A stretch of DNA of 6,836 bases from CADEEN01 sp031379365 (GTDB taxonomy: Bacteria > Pseudomonadota > Gammaproteobacteria > Burkholderiales > Burkholderiaceae_C). The notes under the pieces were generated by a model, which was not told where the DNA came from, made no database searches, and saw only the letters and a list, made by a program, of their open reading frames with translations. The DNA lies in the NCBI GenBank assembly GCA_031379365.1, contig JANNFB010000035.1, positions 1 through 6,836 on the forward strand, written 5' to 3'. The translations under genes were made by a program, and so were the position numbers. Each line of letters begins with the position of its first letter. Position 1 is the first letter of the stretch. Positions 1 through 5,329 of the stretch are shown one piece after another.

Positions 1-61
1 TACCCCCCGGACGCACGCGAAACCGCTTGGCCGCGCTCTTCTTGGTCTTCATCTTGGGCAT
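1..61 (-). CDS. rpmI: 50S ribosomal protein L35, N-terminal part (runs off the left edge)
   Basis: This is the start of bacterial ribosomal protein L35, a small basic protein of the large ribosomal subunit. Reading the minus strand from the ATG at 61-59 gives MPKMKTKKSAAKRFRVRPGG, the characteristic L35 N-terminus with its run of Lys/Arg. Twenty codons are visible; L35 is normally about 65 residues, so roughly two thirds lies outside the window. A strong Shine-Dalgarno, AAGGAG, sits at 69-74 with a 7-nt spacer, which fixes the start. The gene follows infC after a 121-nt spacer, the usual thrS-infC-rpmI-rplT order; rplT is expected just off the left edge but is not seen. In E. coli rpmI and rplT are translationally repressed by L20 acting upstream of rpmI, and the folded spacer here could serve the same purpose (inference). 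Confidence 0.96.
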   Translation of the reverse strand, partial: MPKMKTKKSAAKRFRVRPGG

Positions 62-182
62 ATCACTGCTCCTTCTTTGTGACCCCTGCAGGCGACCGCG
101 GTGAGCGGTGCTTGGTTGGCCTGCAACGGCTTCTCTTCAACAGCGCCGGTGACCAGACCGACGCCGCGAATCCTTCAAAAAC
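62..182 (-). promoter_or_regulatory. Structured infC-rpmI spacer, candidate ribosomal-protein operator
   Basis: The 121-nt untranslated stretch between the infC stop and the rpmI start contains nested inverted repeats. The outer arms are TGCAGGC (87-93) and GCCTGCA (119-125), 7 of 7 complementary. Inside them ACCGC (95-99) and GCGGT (105-109) form a 5-bp hairpin with a 5-nt loop. The rpmI Shine-Dalgarno (69-74) lies 12 nt downstream of the outer stem in transcript direction. In E. coli and Bacillus, L20 binds RNA structures upstream of rpmI to repress rpmI-rplT. I see structure in the right place but did not identify the L20 consensus, so the operator role is inferred. Confidence 0.4.
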
Positions 183-734
183 CTATGACTTCCTCTTCGG
201 CGCCAGCACCATGATCATCTGGCGACCTTCCAACTTGGGCATGTTCTCAACCACCGACACATCCGACAGCTCGTCGCGAATCCGCTCCAGCAAGCGCATG
301 CCGATGTCCTGGTGCGTGATCTCCCGGCCTCGGTAGCGCAAGGTGACCTTGCCCTTGTCGCCATCTTCGGAGATGAAGCGACGCAGGTTGCGCATCTTGA
401 TGTTGTAGTCGCCTTCGTCGGTGCCCGGGCGGAACTTGACTTCCTTGATCTCGATGACCTTCTGCTTGCTCTTCACCTCAGCCGCCTTCTTCTGCTCCTG
501 GTACTTGAACTTGCCGTAATCCATCAACCTGCAGACCGGGGGCACCGCGGTGGCCGAAATCTCGACCACATCGACATCGAGTTCGGTGGCCATTCGCAAG
601 GCCTCCTGGATACTGACCACGCCCAAAGGCTCGTTTTCTGGTCCGTTCAAGCGCACTTCGGGCGCCATGATTTCTCGGTTGAGTCGGTGTTTGCGCTCGG
701 CGTTGGGCGTGCGGCGGTCAAGGAACGTAGCGAT
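183..734 (-). CDS. infC: Translation initiation factor IF-3, non-canonical ATC start
   Basis: IF-3 binds the 30S subunit, prevents premature 50S joining and checks start codon and initiator tRNA. The protein shows the N-domain, the IF-3 signature RLMDYGKFKYQEQK at residues 69-82, a Lys-rich linker, and a C-domain with VKFRPGTDEGDY, GKVTLRYRGREITHQDIGM and EGRQMIMVLAPK. The first ATG (668-666) would give only 161 residues and remove the start of the N-domain. The frame stays open upstream and encodes IATFLDRRTPNAERKHRL, the conserved basic IF-3 N-terminus. The codon at 734-732 is ATC, preceded by AAAGG (743-747) with an 8-nt spacer, giving 183 residues against 180 for E. coli IF-3. E. coli infC starts with AUU and is autorepressed because IF-3 rejects such codons; ATC should behave similarly (inference). 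It lies 70 bp downstream of thrS. Identity is certain; the exact start is very likely. Confidence 0.95.
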   Translation of the reverse strand: MATFLDRRTPNAERKHRLNREIMAPEVRLNGPENEPLGVVSIQEALRMATELDVDVVEISATAVPPVCRLMDYGKFKYQEQKKAAEVKSKQKVIEIKEVKFRPGTDEGDYNIKMRNLRRFISEDGDKGKVTLRYRGREITHQDIGMRLLERIRDELSDVSVVENMPKLEGRQMIMVLAPKRKS

Positions 735-742
735 GGTGGCAA

Positions 743-747
743 CCTTT
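743..747 (-). promoter_or_regulatory. Shine-Dalgarno supporting the infC ATC start
   Basis: AAAGG on the minus strand lies 8 nt before the ATC at 734-732. No comparable purine-rich site sits at proper distance from the later ATG at 668-666. The site therefore favours the upstream non-canonical start. A 6-bp hairpin (GGCGTG 753-758, CACGCC 766-771, 7-nt loop) lies just upstream in the transcript, 5 nt from this site. It has no U-tail, so it is not a terminator. Confidence 0.65.
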
Positions 748-804
748 ATGCAGGCGTGAAGGCAACACGCCCGGACAAAAAACGAAACGCGCCTGGGTTG
801 TTCG

Positions 805-2712
805 CTAGACCTTGGCGTCGATGTCTGCCGCGAGCTTCTGAGCGAAGGATTCGAGGGGCATCACGCCGAGATCCAGGTTGCCCCGGGCGCGCACTGCAAC
901 GGTTCCGTTGGCCTTCTCCTTGTCGCCTACGACCAGGATGAACGGGACTTTGTGCACTGAATGCTCACGGATTTTATACGTGATTTTCTCGTTTCGGGCG
1001 TCCAAGCGGACCCTAACCCCTTGTTTTTGAAGCGTTTTCGCGACTTCCGCAGCGTAGCCAGCCTGCCCTTCGGTGATGCAGGCCACCGCCACCTGGGTCG
1101 GCGCCAGCCAGGCTGGCAGGGCGCCGGCATGCTGCTCGATGAGGATGCCGATGAAGCGCTCCAGGCTGCCGACGATGGCCCGGTGCAGCATCACCGGGTT
1201 GGCGCGACCGCTGGTGTCGGTGACGTACTCGCCCCCCAGGCGCTCGGCGGTGTTGAAGTCGACCTGCATCGTGCCGCACTGCCAGGGGCGGCCAAGGGCG
1301 TCCTTCAGCGTGTACTCGATCTTCGGACCGTAAAAGGCGCCGTCGCCCGGCGCAACGACGAAGTCGACACCCGAGCGACGCAACGACTCCATCACCGCAA
1401 ACTCGGCCTTGTCCCACAGCGCGTCGGAGCCGACGCGCTTGTCGGGCCGCGTTGCCACCTTGTAGATGATCTGCGAGAAGCCGAAGTCCTTGTAGACCTT
1501 CTGCAACAACGCGGTGTAGGCCACGCACTCATCGAGGATCTGGTCCTCTGTGCAGAAGATGTGGCCATCGTCCTGCGTAAAGCCGCGCACGCGCATGATG
1601 CCGTGCAAAGCACCGCTGGGCTCGTTGCGGTGGCATTGGCCGAACTCGCCATAGCGCAGCGGCAGGTCGCGGTAGCTGCGCATCTGCGAGTTGAAGATCA
1701 ACACGTGGCCCGGGCAGTTCATCGGCTTGAGGGCGTACTCGCGCTTCTCCGACTCGGTGACAAACATGTTGTCGCGGTAGTTGTCCCAGTGGCCCGTCTT
1801 CTCCCACAGGTGCTTGTCCAGGATCTGCGGCCCCTTGACCTCGAGGTAGCCGTTATCGCGGTACACCGCGCGCATGTACTGCTCGACCTGCTGCCAGACC
1901 GTCCAGCCCTGCGGGTGCCAGAACACCAGGCCCGGCGCCGTCTCCTCCATGTGGAACAGGTCGAGTTCGCGGCCGAGCTTGCGGTGGTCGCGCTTCTCGG
2001 CCTCCTCGAGCATCGTCAGGTACTGCTGCAACTCTTCCTTGCTCCGCCAGGCCGTGCCATAGATGCGCTGCAGTTGCTCGTTGCGCTGGTCGCCACGCCA
2101 GTAGGCGCCGGCCAGTTTCATCAGCTTGAAGTGCTTGAGCTTGCCGGTGGACGGTACGTGTGGGCCGCGGCACAGGTCTTCAAACGCCCCTTCGCGGTAC
2201 AGCGACACATCCTGGTCGGCGGGAATGCCTTCGATGATCTCGGCCTTGTAGTGCTCGCCTTGGGCCTTGAAGAAGGCCACCGCCTCGTCACGCGGAAGAA
2301 CCCGCCGCTCCACCTTCTCGTCGAGCTTGGCCAGGGCTGTCATCTTGGCTTCGATCGCCGCCAGGTCATCGAGCGTGAACGCGCGCTTGTAGGCAAAGTC
2401 GTAATAGAAGCCATGCTCGATCGTCGGCCCGATCGTCACCTGAGCCTCCGGAAACAGCGACTTCACGGCGTAGGCCAACAAGTGCGCCGTCGAATGGCGA
2501 ATCAACTCCAACCCGTCGGCGTCCTTGTCCGTGACGATGGCCAACTGGGCGTCGGCGTCGATGCGGTGGCTGGTATCGACCAAGCGCCCGTCGACGCGGC
2601 CGCCGAGCGCGGCCTTGGCCAAGCCCGCACCGATCGAGGCGGCCACTTCGGCAACCGTCACCGGCTGCGCGAACTCGCGCTTCGAGCCATCGGGCAGTTG
2701 AATGGAGATCAT
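805..2712 (-). CDS. thrS: Threonyl-tRNA synthetase
   Basis: This class II synthetase charges tRNA-Thr with threonine using ATP and edits mischarged Ser-tRNA-Thr. It has 635 residues against 642 in E. coli and the full domain order. A TGS domain covers about 1-62. The editing domain (about 63-225) has H73, H77, C181 and H185, the HxxxH...CxxxH set. The class II catalytic core (about 243-535) has the zinc ligands C333 (MNCPGH), H384 (DDGHIF) and H510 (MLHRAI). Motif 2 includes R362 and GALHGIMRVRGFTQDD, and motif 3 is GSLERF. The anticodon-binding domain fills about 536-635. Nothing looks broken. The ATG at 2712-2710 is preceded by GGAG (2721-2724) with an 8-nt spacer. Upstream are a terminator hairpin and a Thr-rich leader ORF, suggesting attenuation. 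It is the first large gene of the thrS-infC-rpmI operon. Confidence 0.99.
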   Translation of the reverse strand: MISIQLPDGSKREFAQPVTVAEVAASIGAGLAKAALGGRVDGRLVDTSHRIDADAQLAIVTDKDADGLELIRHSTAHLLAYAVKSLFPEAQVTIGPTIEHGFYYDFAYKRAFTLDDLAAIEAKMTALAKLDEKVERRVLPRDEAVAFFKAQGEHYKAEIIEGIPADQDVSLYREGAFEDLCRGPHVPSTGKLKHFKLMKLAGAYWRGDQRNEQLQRIYGTAWRSKEELQQYLTMLEEAEKRDHRKLGRELDLFHMEETAPGLVFWHPQGWTVWQQVEQYMRAVYRDNGYLEVKGPQILDKHLWEKTGHWDNYRDNMFVTESEKREYALKPMNCPGHVLIFNSQMRSYRDLPLRYGEFGQCHRNEPSGALHGIMRVRGFTQDDGHIFCTEDQILDECVAYTALLQKVYKDFGFSQIIYKVATRPDKRVGSDALWDKAEFAVMESLRRSGVDFVVAPGDGAFYGPKIEYTLKDALGRPWQCGTMQVDFNTAERLGGEYVTDTSGRANPVMLHRAIVGSLERFIGILIEQHAGALPAWLAPTQVAVACITEGQAGYAAEVAKTLQKQGVRVRLDARNEKITYKIREHSVHKVPFILVVGDKEKANGTVAVRARGNLDLGVMPLESFAQKLAADIDAKV

Positions 2713-2727
2713 CGCAAAAACTCCGAC

Positions 2728-2761
2728 AAAAAGAAAAAGCGCGGTTCGTGACCGCGCTTTT
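2728..2761 (-). terminator. Intrinsic terminator between leader ORF and thrS (attenuator)
   Basis: On the minus strand AAAAGCGCGGT (2761-2751), loop CACGA (2750-2746) and ACCGCGCTTTT (2745-2735) form a perfect 11-bp stem, followed by more T so that the tail reads TTTTTCTTTTT (2738-2728). This is a textbook rho-independent terminator in the thrS direction. It is placed inside the thrS leader, only 3 nt before the thrS ribosome-binding region (CGGAG, 2721-2725). No full gene ends here; the only ORF ending nearby is the Thr-rich leader, 41 nt upstream. A terminator directly in front of a start codon makes sense only if it is conditional, hence attenuation. Confidence 0.85.
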
Positions 2762-2798
2762 CACAACAGGGGGAAGGGCTGGGGGCAGACGAACGCGG
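2752..2798 (-). promoter_or_regulatory. Candidate antiterminator pairing in the thrS leader
   Basis: CCGCGTT (2798-2792), which starts 4 nt after the leader-ORF stop codon, can pair with AGCGCGG (2758-2752) in the terminator's 5' arm: 7 pairs, one of them G-U. That would prevent terminator formation. The same region (GTTCGT, 2794-2789) can instead pair with GCGAAC (2833-2828) inside the leader ORF, a competing 6-pair stem with one G-U. A ribosome finishing at the stop codon would cover the 2798-2792 segment and let the terminator form. A ribosome stalled at the Thr codons would leave it free. This logic is inferred from complementarity only. Confidence 0.5.
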
Positions 2799-2802
2799 AC
2801 GA

Positions 2803-2841
2803 CTACACCGTGGTCACGGTGCCCTTAGTTCGCGGTGTCAT
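2803..2841 (-). CDS. Threonine-rich leader peptide of thrS (MTPRTKGTVTTV)
   Basis: This short ORF, stop TAG at 2805-2803, encodes 12 residues of which five are Thr (positions 2, 5, 8, 10 and 11; codons ACA, ACT, ACC, ACC, ACG). It lies 90 nt upstream of thrS and is followed after 41 nt by an intrinsic terminator. I expect its translation, rather than its product, to matter: ribosomes slowing at Thr codons when charged tRNA-Thr is scarce would favour readthrough into thrS. I chose the ATG at 2841-2839 because AAGG within GGAAGG (2852-2857) is 10 nt away. An in-frame ATG at 2850-2848 would add MLV, but GGAAGG is then only 1 nt from it. ACA and ACT are absent among the fumarase Thr codons I read in this window, so their use here looks selected for sensing. 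The peptide is too short for homology to prove it. Confidence 0.75.
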   Translation of the reverse strand: MTPRTKGTVTTV

Positions 2842-2851
2842 AACCAACATG

Positions 2852-2857
2852 CCTTCC
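2852..2857 (-). promoter_or_regulatory. Shine-Dalgarno of the thrS leader ORF
   Basis: GGAAGG on the minus strand lies 10 nt before the ATG at 2841-2839 and 1 nt before the ATG at 2850-2848. The spacing favours the second ATG, giving the 12-residue leader peptide. Confidence 0.55.
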
Positions 2858-2885
2858 GCGCTCTTGTAGGTTCCTGATCGTGCCG

Positions 2886-2891
2886 ATTCTA
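2886..2891 (-). promoter_or_regulatory. Possible -10 box of a thrS leader promoter
   Basis: TAGAAT (5 of 6 to TATAAT) lies on the minus strand directly after the stop codon of the glycine-zipper lipoprotein gene. Transcription would begin near 2881-2878, about 40 nt before the leader ATG. No convincing -35 hexamer is found 16-18 bp upstream; the bases there read AATCAG. There is also no terminator between the lipoprotein gene and this point, so readthrough from that gene is an alternative source of the thrS transcript. Confidence 0.3.
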
Positions 2892-2893
2892 AT

Positions 2894-3367
2894 TCAGAGG
2901 CGGTAGAGCTGATTGCCTTCGATACGCACTCGGTCGCCGACACGCAAGTCGCCTGAACTCTTGAACTCGAAGCTGCGCACGCCGCCCTGCTCGAGTTGCA
3001 CGTTGACGCGAACGCCTTGCTGCTCGCGGCGCGTGTTCTTCTCGACCTCGTTGCCGATGAGCGCGCCGCCCACCGCGCCAGCCACCGTGCCGACGTTCTT
3101 GCCGTGATTGCTGTCGGCGAACTGGCGTCCCACCACGGCACCAATGATGCCGCCGATCACGGCCCCGCCACCCTGAGCGGCGTCGCCACTCACGTTGCTG
3201 GTCTCGATACTGCGCACGACGCCATAGGCCACGTTGGCCGGCGCGGGTGCAGCCGAGCGCGACGGGCTGTAGACCGGCTCATTGACGCGGTTGGTGCGGT
3301 TGCCAGCGCAAGCCGTCAGCAGCACCAGCACCAGCGCGGGCACTGCGAAGCGAATCACTCGTTGCAT
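2894..3367 (-). CDS. Glycine-zipper outer-membrane lipoprotein (17 kDa antigen / SlyB-like)
   Basis: This predicted 157-residue lipoprotein has a short signal peptide (residues 1-19) and lipobox LTAC with C20 as the lipidated residue. After a Pro/Ala/Ser-rich spacer comes a glycine-zipper region in two halves, GGGAVIGGIIGAVVG (66-80) and NVGTVAGAVGGALIG (91-105), typical of the Rick_17kDa_Anti/SlyB group. These have two small hairpin membrane segments and are thought to support envelope integrity. The C-terminal 40 residues (VNVQLEQGGVRSFEF...LRVGDRVRIEGNQLYRL) look like a small beta domain. The ATG at 3367-3365 has AAGGAG (3374-3379) 6 nt upstream. It sits between the DUF4331 unit, from which a terminator separates it, and the thrS leader. 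The fold group is clear; the precise function and gene name are not. Confidence 0.88.
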   Translation of the reverse strand: MQRVIRFAVPALVLVLLTACAGNRTNRVNEPVYSPSRSAAPAPANVAYGVVRSIETSNVSGDAAQGGGAVIGGIIGAVVGRQFADSNHGKNVGTVAGAVGGALIGNEVEKNTRREQQGVRVNVQLEQGGVRSFEFKSSGDLRVGDRVRIEGNQLYRL

Positions 3368-3383
3368 TCAGGTCTCCTTGGAC

Positions 3384-3405
3384 TGCGGTCGGGGCCGCGA
3401 CCGCA
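3384..3405 (-). repeat. 8-bp inverted repeat just upstream of the glycine-zipper lipoprotein gene
   Basis: TGCGGTCG (3384-3391) and CGACCGCA (3398-3405) are perfectly complementary with a 6-nt loop. The hairpin ends 4 nt from the gene's Shine-Dalgarno. It has no T-tail and so is not a terminator in either direction. It could be a 5' UTR hairpin or an operator. The rest of the 155-nt spacer 3368-3522 holds the terminator at 3470-3501 and no recognisable promoter. Confidence 0.45.
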
Positions 3406-3469
3406 CTGCAACGCACGAGCCGGTGGTTTGGTTGATCCGCGCACGATGGGTCGGCGGATTCGCCCACGG

Positions 3470-3501
3470 AAAACGCCCGCCAGAAGTGATCCTGGCGGGC
3501 G
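3470..3501 (-). terminator. Rho-independent terminator of the DUF4331-lipoprotein unit
   Basis: On the minus strand CGCCCGCCAG (3501-3492) and CTGGCGGGCG (3483-3474) form a perfect 10-bp GC-rich stem with an 8-nt loop, followed by TTTT (3473-3470). It lies 21 nt after the stop of the small lipoprotein gene. On the plus strand no T-run follows the stem, so it acts in one direction only. Confidence 0.85.
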
Positions 3502-3522
3502 CTGCAGGGCAGTGATCCGGGC

Positions 3523-3774
3523 TCAGCTCACCGGCTCAGGCTCGCTGTCGTCCGGCTTGGGTGGGCTGAACGCCTGGACCGCGAGTGGCTCGCGAGTCTC
3601 TGCTGGCGTTGCCGCCAGGGTCCCCATGTAGCTGGCCATCCCGGCCGTCGACTGGCTGGCACTGGCGGGCACCTCTGCGAGCGGATCGACCGGCGCCGGG
3701 TCGCTGCCACCGCCGCAGGCGGCCAGCGACAGTGCCAGCGCCGCAGGCAGCCAGAAACTGTGATTGCGTTTCAT
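3523..3774 (-). CDS. Small Pro/Ala-rich lipoprotein of unknown function, partner of the DUF4331 gene
   Basis: The 83-residue protein has a basic start, a hydrophobic stretch and the lipobox LAAC with C20 followed by GGGSD, so it is predicted to be a lipoprotein; D/E at +2 is absent, favouring outer-membrane sorting (inference). The mature part is small, without Cys, rich in Ala/Pro/Ser, and ends in an acidic Pro-rich tail (PPKPDDSEPEPVS). Between them is a possible short amphipathic segment, STAGMASYMGTLAATPAE (42-59), and EPLAVQAF. I do not recognise a named domain. The ATG at 3774-3772 has a strong Shine-Dalgarno, GAGGAGG (3780-3786), which overlaps the TGA of the upstream DUF4331 gene. The two are therefore 10 bp apart and probably cotranscribed and translationally coupled. 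A longer in-frame reading to 3933 overlaps DUF4331 coding sequence and is not credible. A terminator follows. Confidence 0.85.
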   Translation of the reverse strand: MKRNHSFWLPAALALSLAACGGGSDPAPVDPLAEVPASASQSTAGMASYMGTLAATPAETREPLAVQAFSPPKPDDSEPEPVS

Positions 3775-3784
3775 GCTGCCCTCC

Positions 3785-5329
3785 TCACTTCGCGCCGGGC
3801 GTCGGCGTGAACAAGTAGGGGAAGCCCGGCAGCAAAGGCACGACGGCCTGGTCGACGGCGTCGTGCAGCGTGAACGCCGTGGCGCCGAGGGGCACCGCCG
3901 ACGGGTTGCAGGCCGCGCCGAAGCCAAGCGCATTGGTGGTGCCGTTGGCCATGCACAAGCCGCCCATCACCGCCACCAGTGAGATGTCGACGACGTCGTC
4001 CTTGGGCCGGCGGCCGTTGGGGTAGCCGGCACGATCAGCCTGACCCGCCAGAATCGCGCCGACGACGCCCAGGCGGTTCTGCTGCGCGAAGGGCACGGCG
4101 GGGATCGCCGTGTTCAGACGCAGCATCTCCGAGCCGACCACGTTCGCCGGCTTGTTGAGGCCGGTAATGCCGGTCAGGAAGGTGGTGACGAGATCGTTGC
4201 GCGGGAAGTTGGTCGGGGCAATGCCCGGCGCAGCAAACGCCACCTCGATCAAGGCCGGCAGTGTCGGGTTCGTCACATAGTCGATGAATTGGCCGTCGTC
4301 CTTGGGCTTGCTGCTGTTGAAGCGGTCTTTGTCGGGCAGGCCGATGACCACCTCATTGACCAGGGGCATGCCCAGGCGCGACACCTGGGTCCAGGCGCCA
4401 CCGACGATCGCCGTCGTCTGCAAGCCCTTCCTCGGCGTCGGGTCGAGCAACGAGCCTTGACGCAGGCTGGCCGTGGTCCAACCGCCGATCACGGTCTCGC
4501 TGCCCTTGGTCAGGCAGCTCTTGTGGATCTCCATCGACAGGGTCGAGACGTTGGCGTCGTCGATGGTGTTCGGCAGGGCATTGATCAAGGCCGGGTTGGT
4601 GATCACGGCCAGCGGCGCGTTGTCCAGATCGAAGATGGTGCCCAGGTTGACCGCGAAGGCCTCCTTGCGCTGGCCGACGAACAACTTGGCCGGCATGGCG
4701 CAGCCCGGGATGTTGACGTTGTAGATGTGCTGCGCGGCATAGCCGGCGTAGTCAGGAATCGTCTTGGTGCCGATGTTGTCAACCGGCTTGTTGAAGGTGG
4801 CGCTGCCACCGGCGGCATTGGTGATCGCTGCGCGCGTGCCGGTGCGGCGGTCGCCGCGAACGATGTCGACCGTGTATTGCTCGTTGACGTTCAGCGCAGC
4901 GGCGTTCGGGGCACTGACCTGGCCCGCCTGGATCAAGGGGATGGCGACGTTCTTGCCACCCACCGGCAGCGTGAGGCTCTTGAAGTTGTTCTTGAAACGG
5001 AACTGGAAGGTCAGGTCTTCCTTGGCGTCGCCGTCGTTGTCGATGTGAATCTCGTACAACGCGTTCGGATCCATCTGGAAGTAGTTCGGGCCGCCGTAGG
5101 GGGCCTGGAGCGGCTGGTAATTGGCGATCACGGTGACGTAATCGGCGCGGCCCGTCTCGTAGCTGCCGAACAGATAGAAGTCGGTGCCGTCGACCTTGGG
5201 TTGGGTGGCGATGAAAGGCGCTTCGCGGTGGCTCGAGGCCTGTGCTGGCACGAGGGTCATGCTGGCGAGGGCCGCAGTGGCCGCGGCGGCGAGCGGCAGC
5301 AGCCGCAACAGTCGGGAGGTGGAGGTCAT
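3785..5329 (-). CDS. Secreted DUF4331 family protein
   Basis: This 514-residue protein begins with a Sec signal peptide (residues 1-31, likely cleavage after VPAQA). The mature start SSHREAPFI is the hallmark of DUF4331, with a second family stretch near the C-terminus, GYPNGRRPKDDVVDISL (435-451). The biochemical function of the family is not established as far as I know. D97, D99, D101 and D105 in HIDNDGDAKED form a DxDxDxxxD pattern resembling calcium-binding loops. Four Cys (210, 272, 459, 474) could form two disulfides in the periplasm. The start at 5329-5327 is chosen because AGGA (5339-5342) lies 9 nt upstream and the signal peptide begins there; the frame stays open to 5467 but the added residues look non-coding. 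It is the first gene of a two-gene unit with the small lipoprotein and is divergent from the fumarase gene. Confidence 0.93.
   Translation of the reverse strand: MTSTSRLLRLLPLAAAATAALASMTLVPAQASSHREAPFIATQPKVDGTDFYLFGSYETGRADYVTVIANYQPLQAPYGGPNYFQMDPNALYEIHIDNDGDAKEDLTFQFRFKNNFKSLTLPVGGKNVAIPLIQAGQVSAPNAAALNVNEQYTVDIVRGDRRTGTRAAITNAAGGSATFNKPVDNIGTKTIPDYAGYAAQHIYNVNIPGCAMPAKLFVGQRKEAFAVNLGTIFDLDNAPLAVITNPALINALPNTIDDANVSTLSMEIHKSCLTKGSETVIGGWTTASLRQGSLLDPTPRKGLQTTAIVGGAWTQVSRLGMPLVNEVVIGLPDKDRFNSSKPKDDGQFIDYVTNPTLPALIEVAFAAPGIAPTNFPRNDLVTTFLTGITGLNKPANVVGSEMLRLNTAIPAVPFAQQNRLGVVGAILAGQADRAGYPNGRRPKDDVVDISLVAVMGGLCMANGTTNALGFGAACNPSAVPLGATAFTLHDAVDQAVVPLLPGFPYLFTPTPGAK

Noticed and set aside
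753..771. Terminator between thrS and infC
   Set aside because: The 6-bp hairpin has no T-run on its 3' side, so it should not stop transcription toward infC.
961..2751. Plus-strand ORF of 596 codons
   Set aside because: It lies antisense to the whole of thrS, whose every domain and catalytic residue is intact. Long antisense frames are common in GC-rich genes, and the translation shows no recognisable domain.
2735..2842. T-box riboswitch for thrS
   Set aside because: TGACACCGCG (2842-2833) is one base off the T-box core TGGNACCGCG, but the preceding AGGG is missing, the space for stem I is occupied by a coding gene, and T-boxes are rare in Proteobacteria. A Thr-rich ORF explains the leader better.
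2803..3144. A 113-codon frame ending in the Thr-rich peptide
   Set aside because: Its upstream part overlaps the lipoprotein gene out of frame. Only the final 12-15 codons after the internal ATGs fit a leader ORF.
2996..3631. Plus-strand ORF of 211 codons
   Set aside because: Runs across two real minus-strand lipoprotein genes and a terminator; its product has no recognisable features.
3775..3933. N-terminal extension of the small lipoprotein
   Set aside because: Overlaps DUF4331 coding sequence, is Arg-rich shadow translation, and would place the lipoprotein signal in mid-protein.
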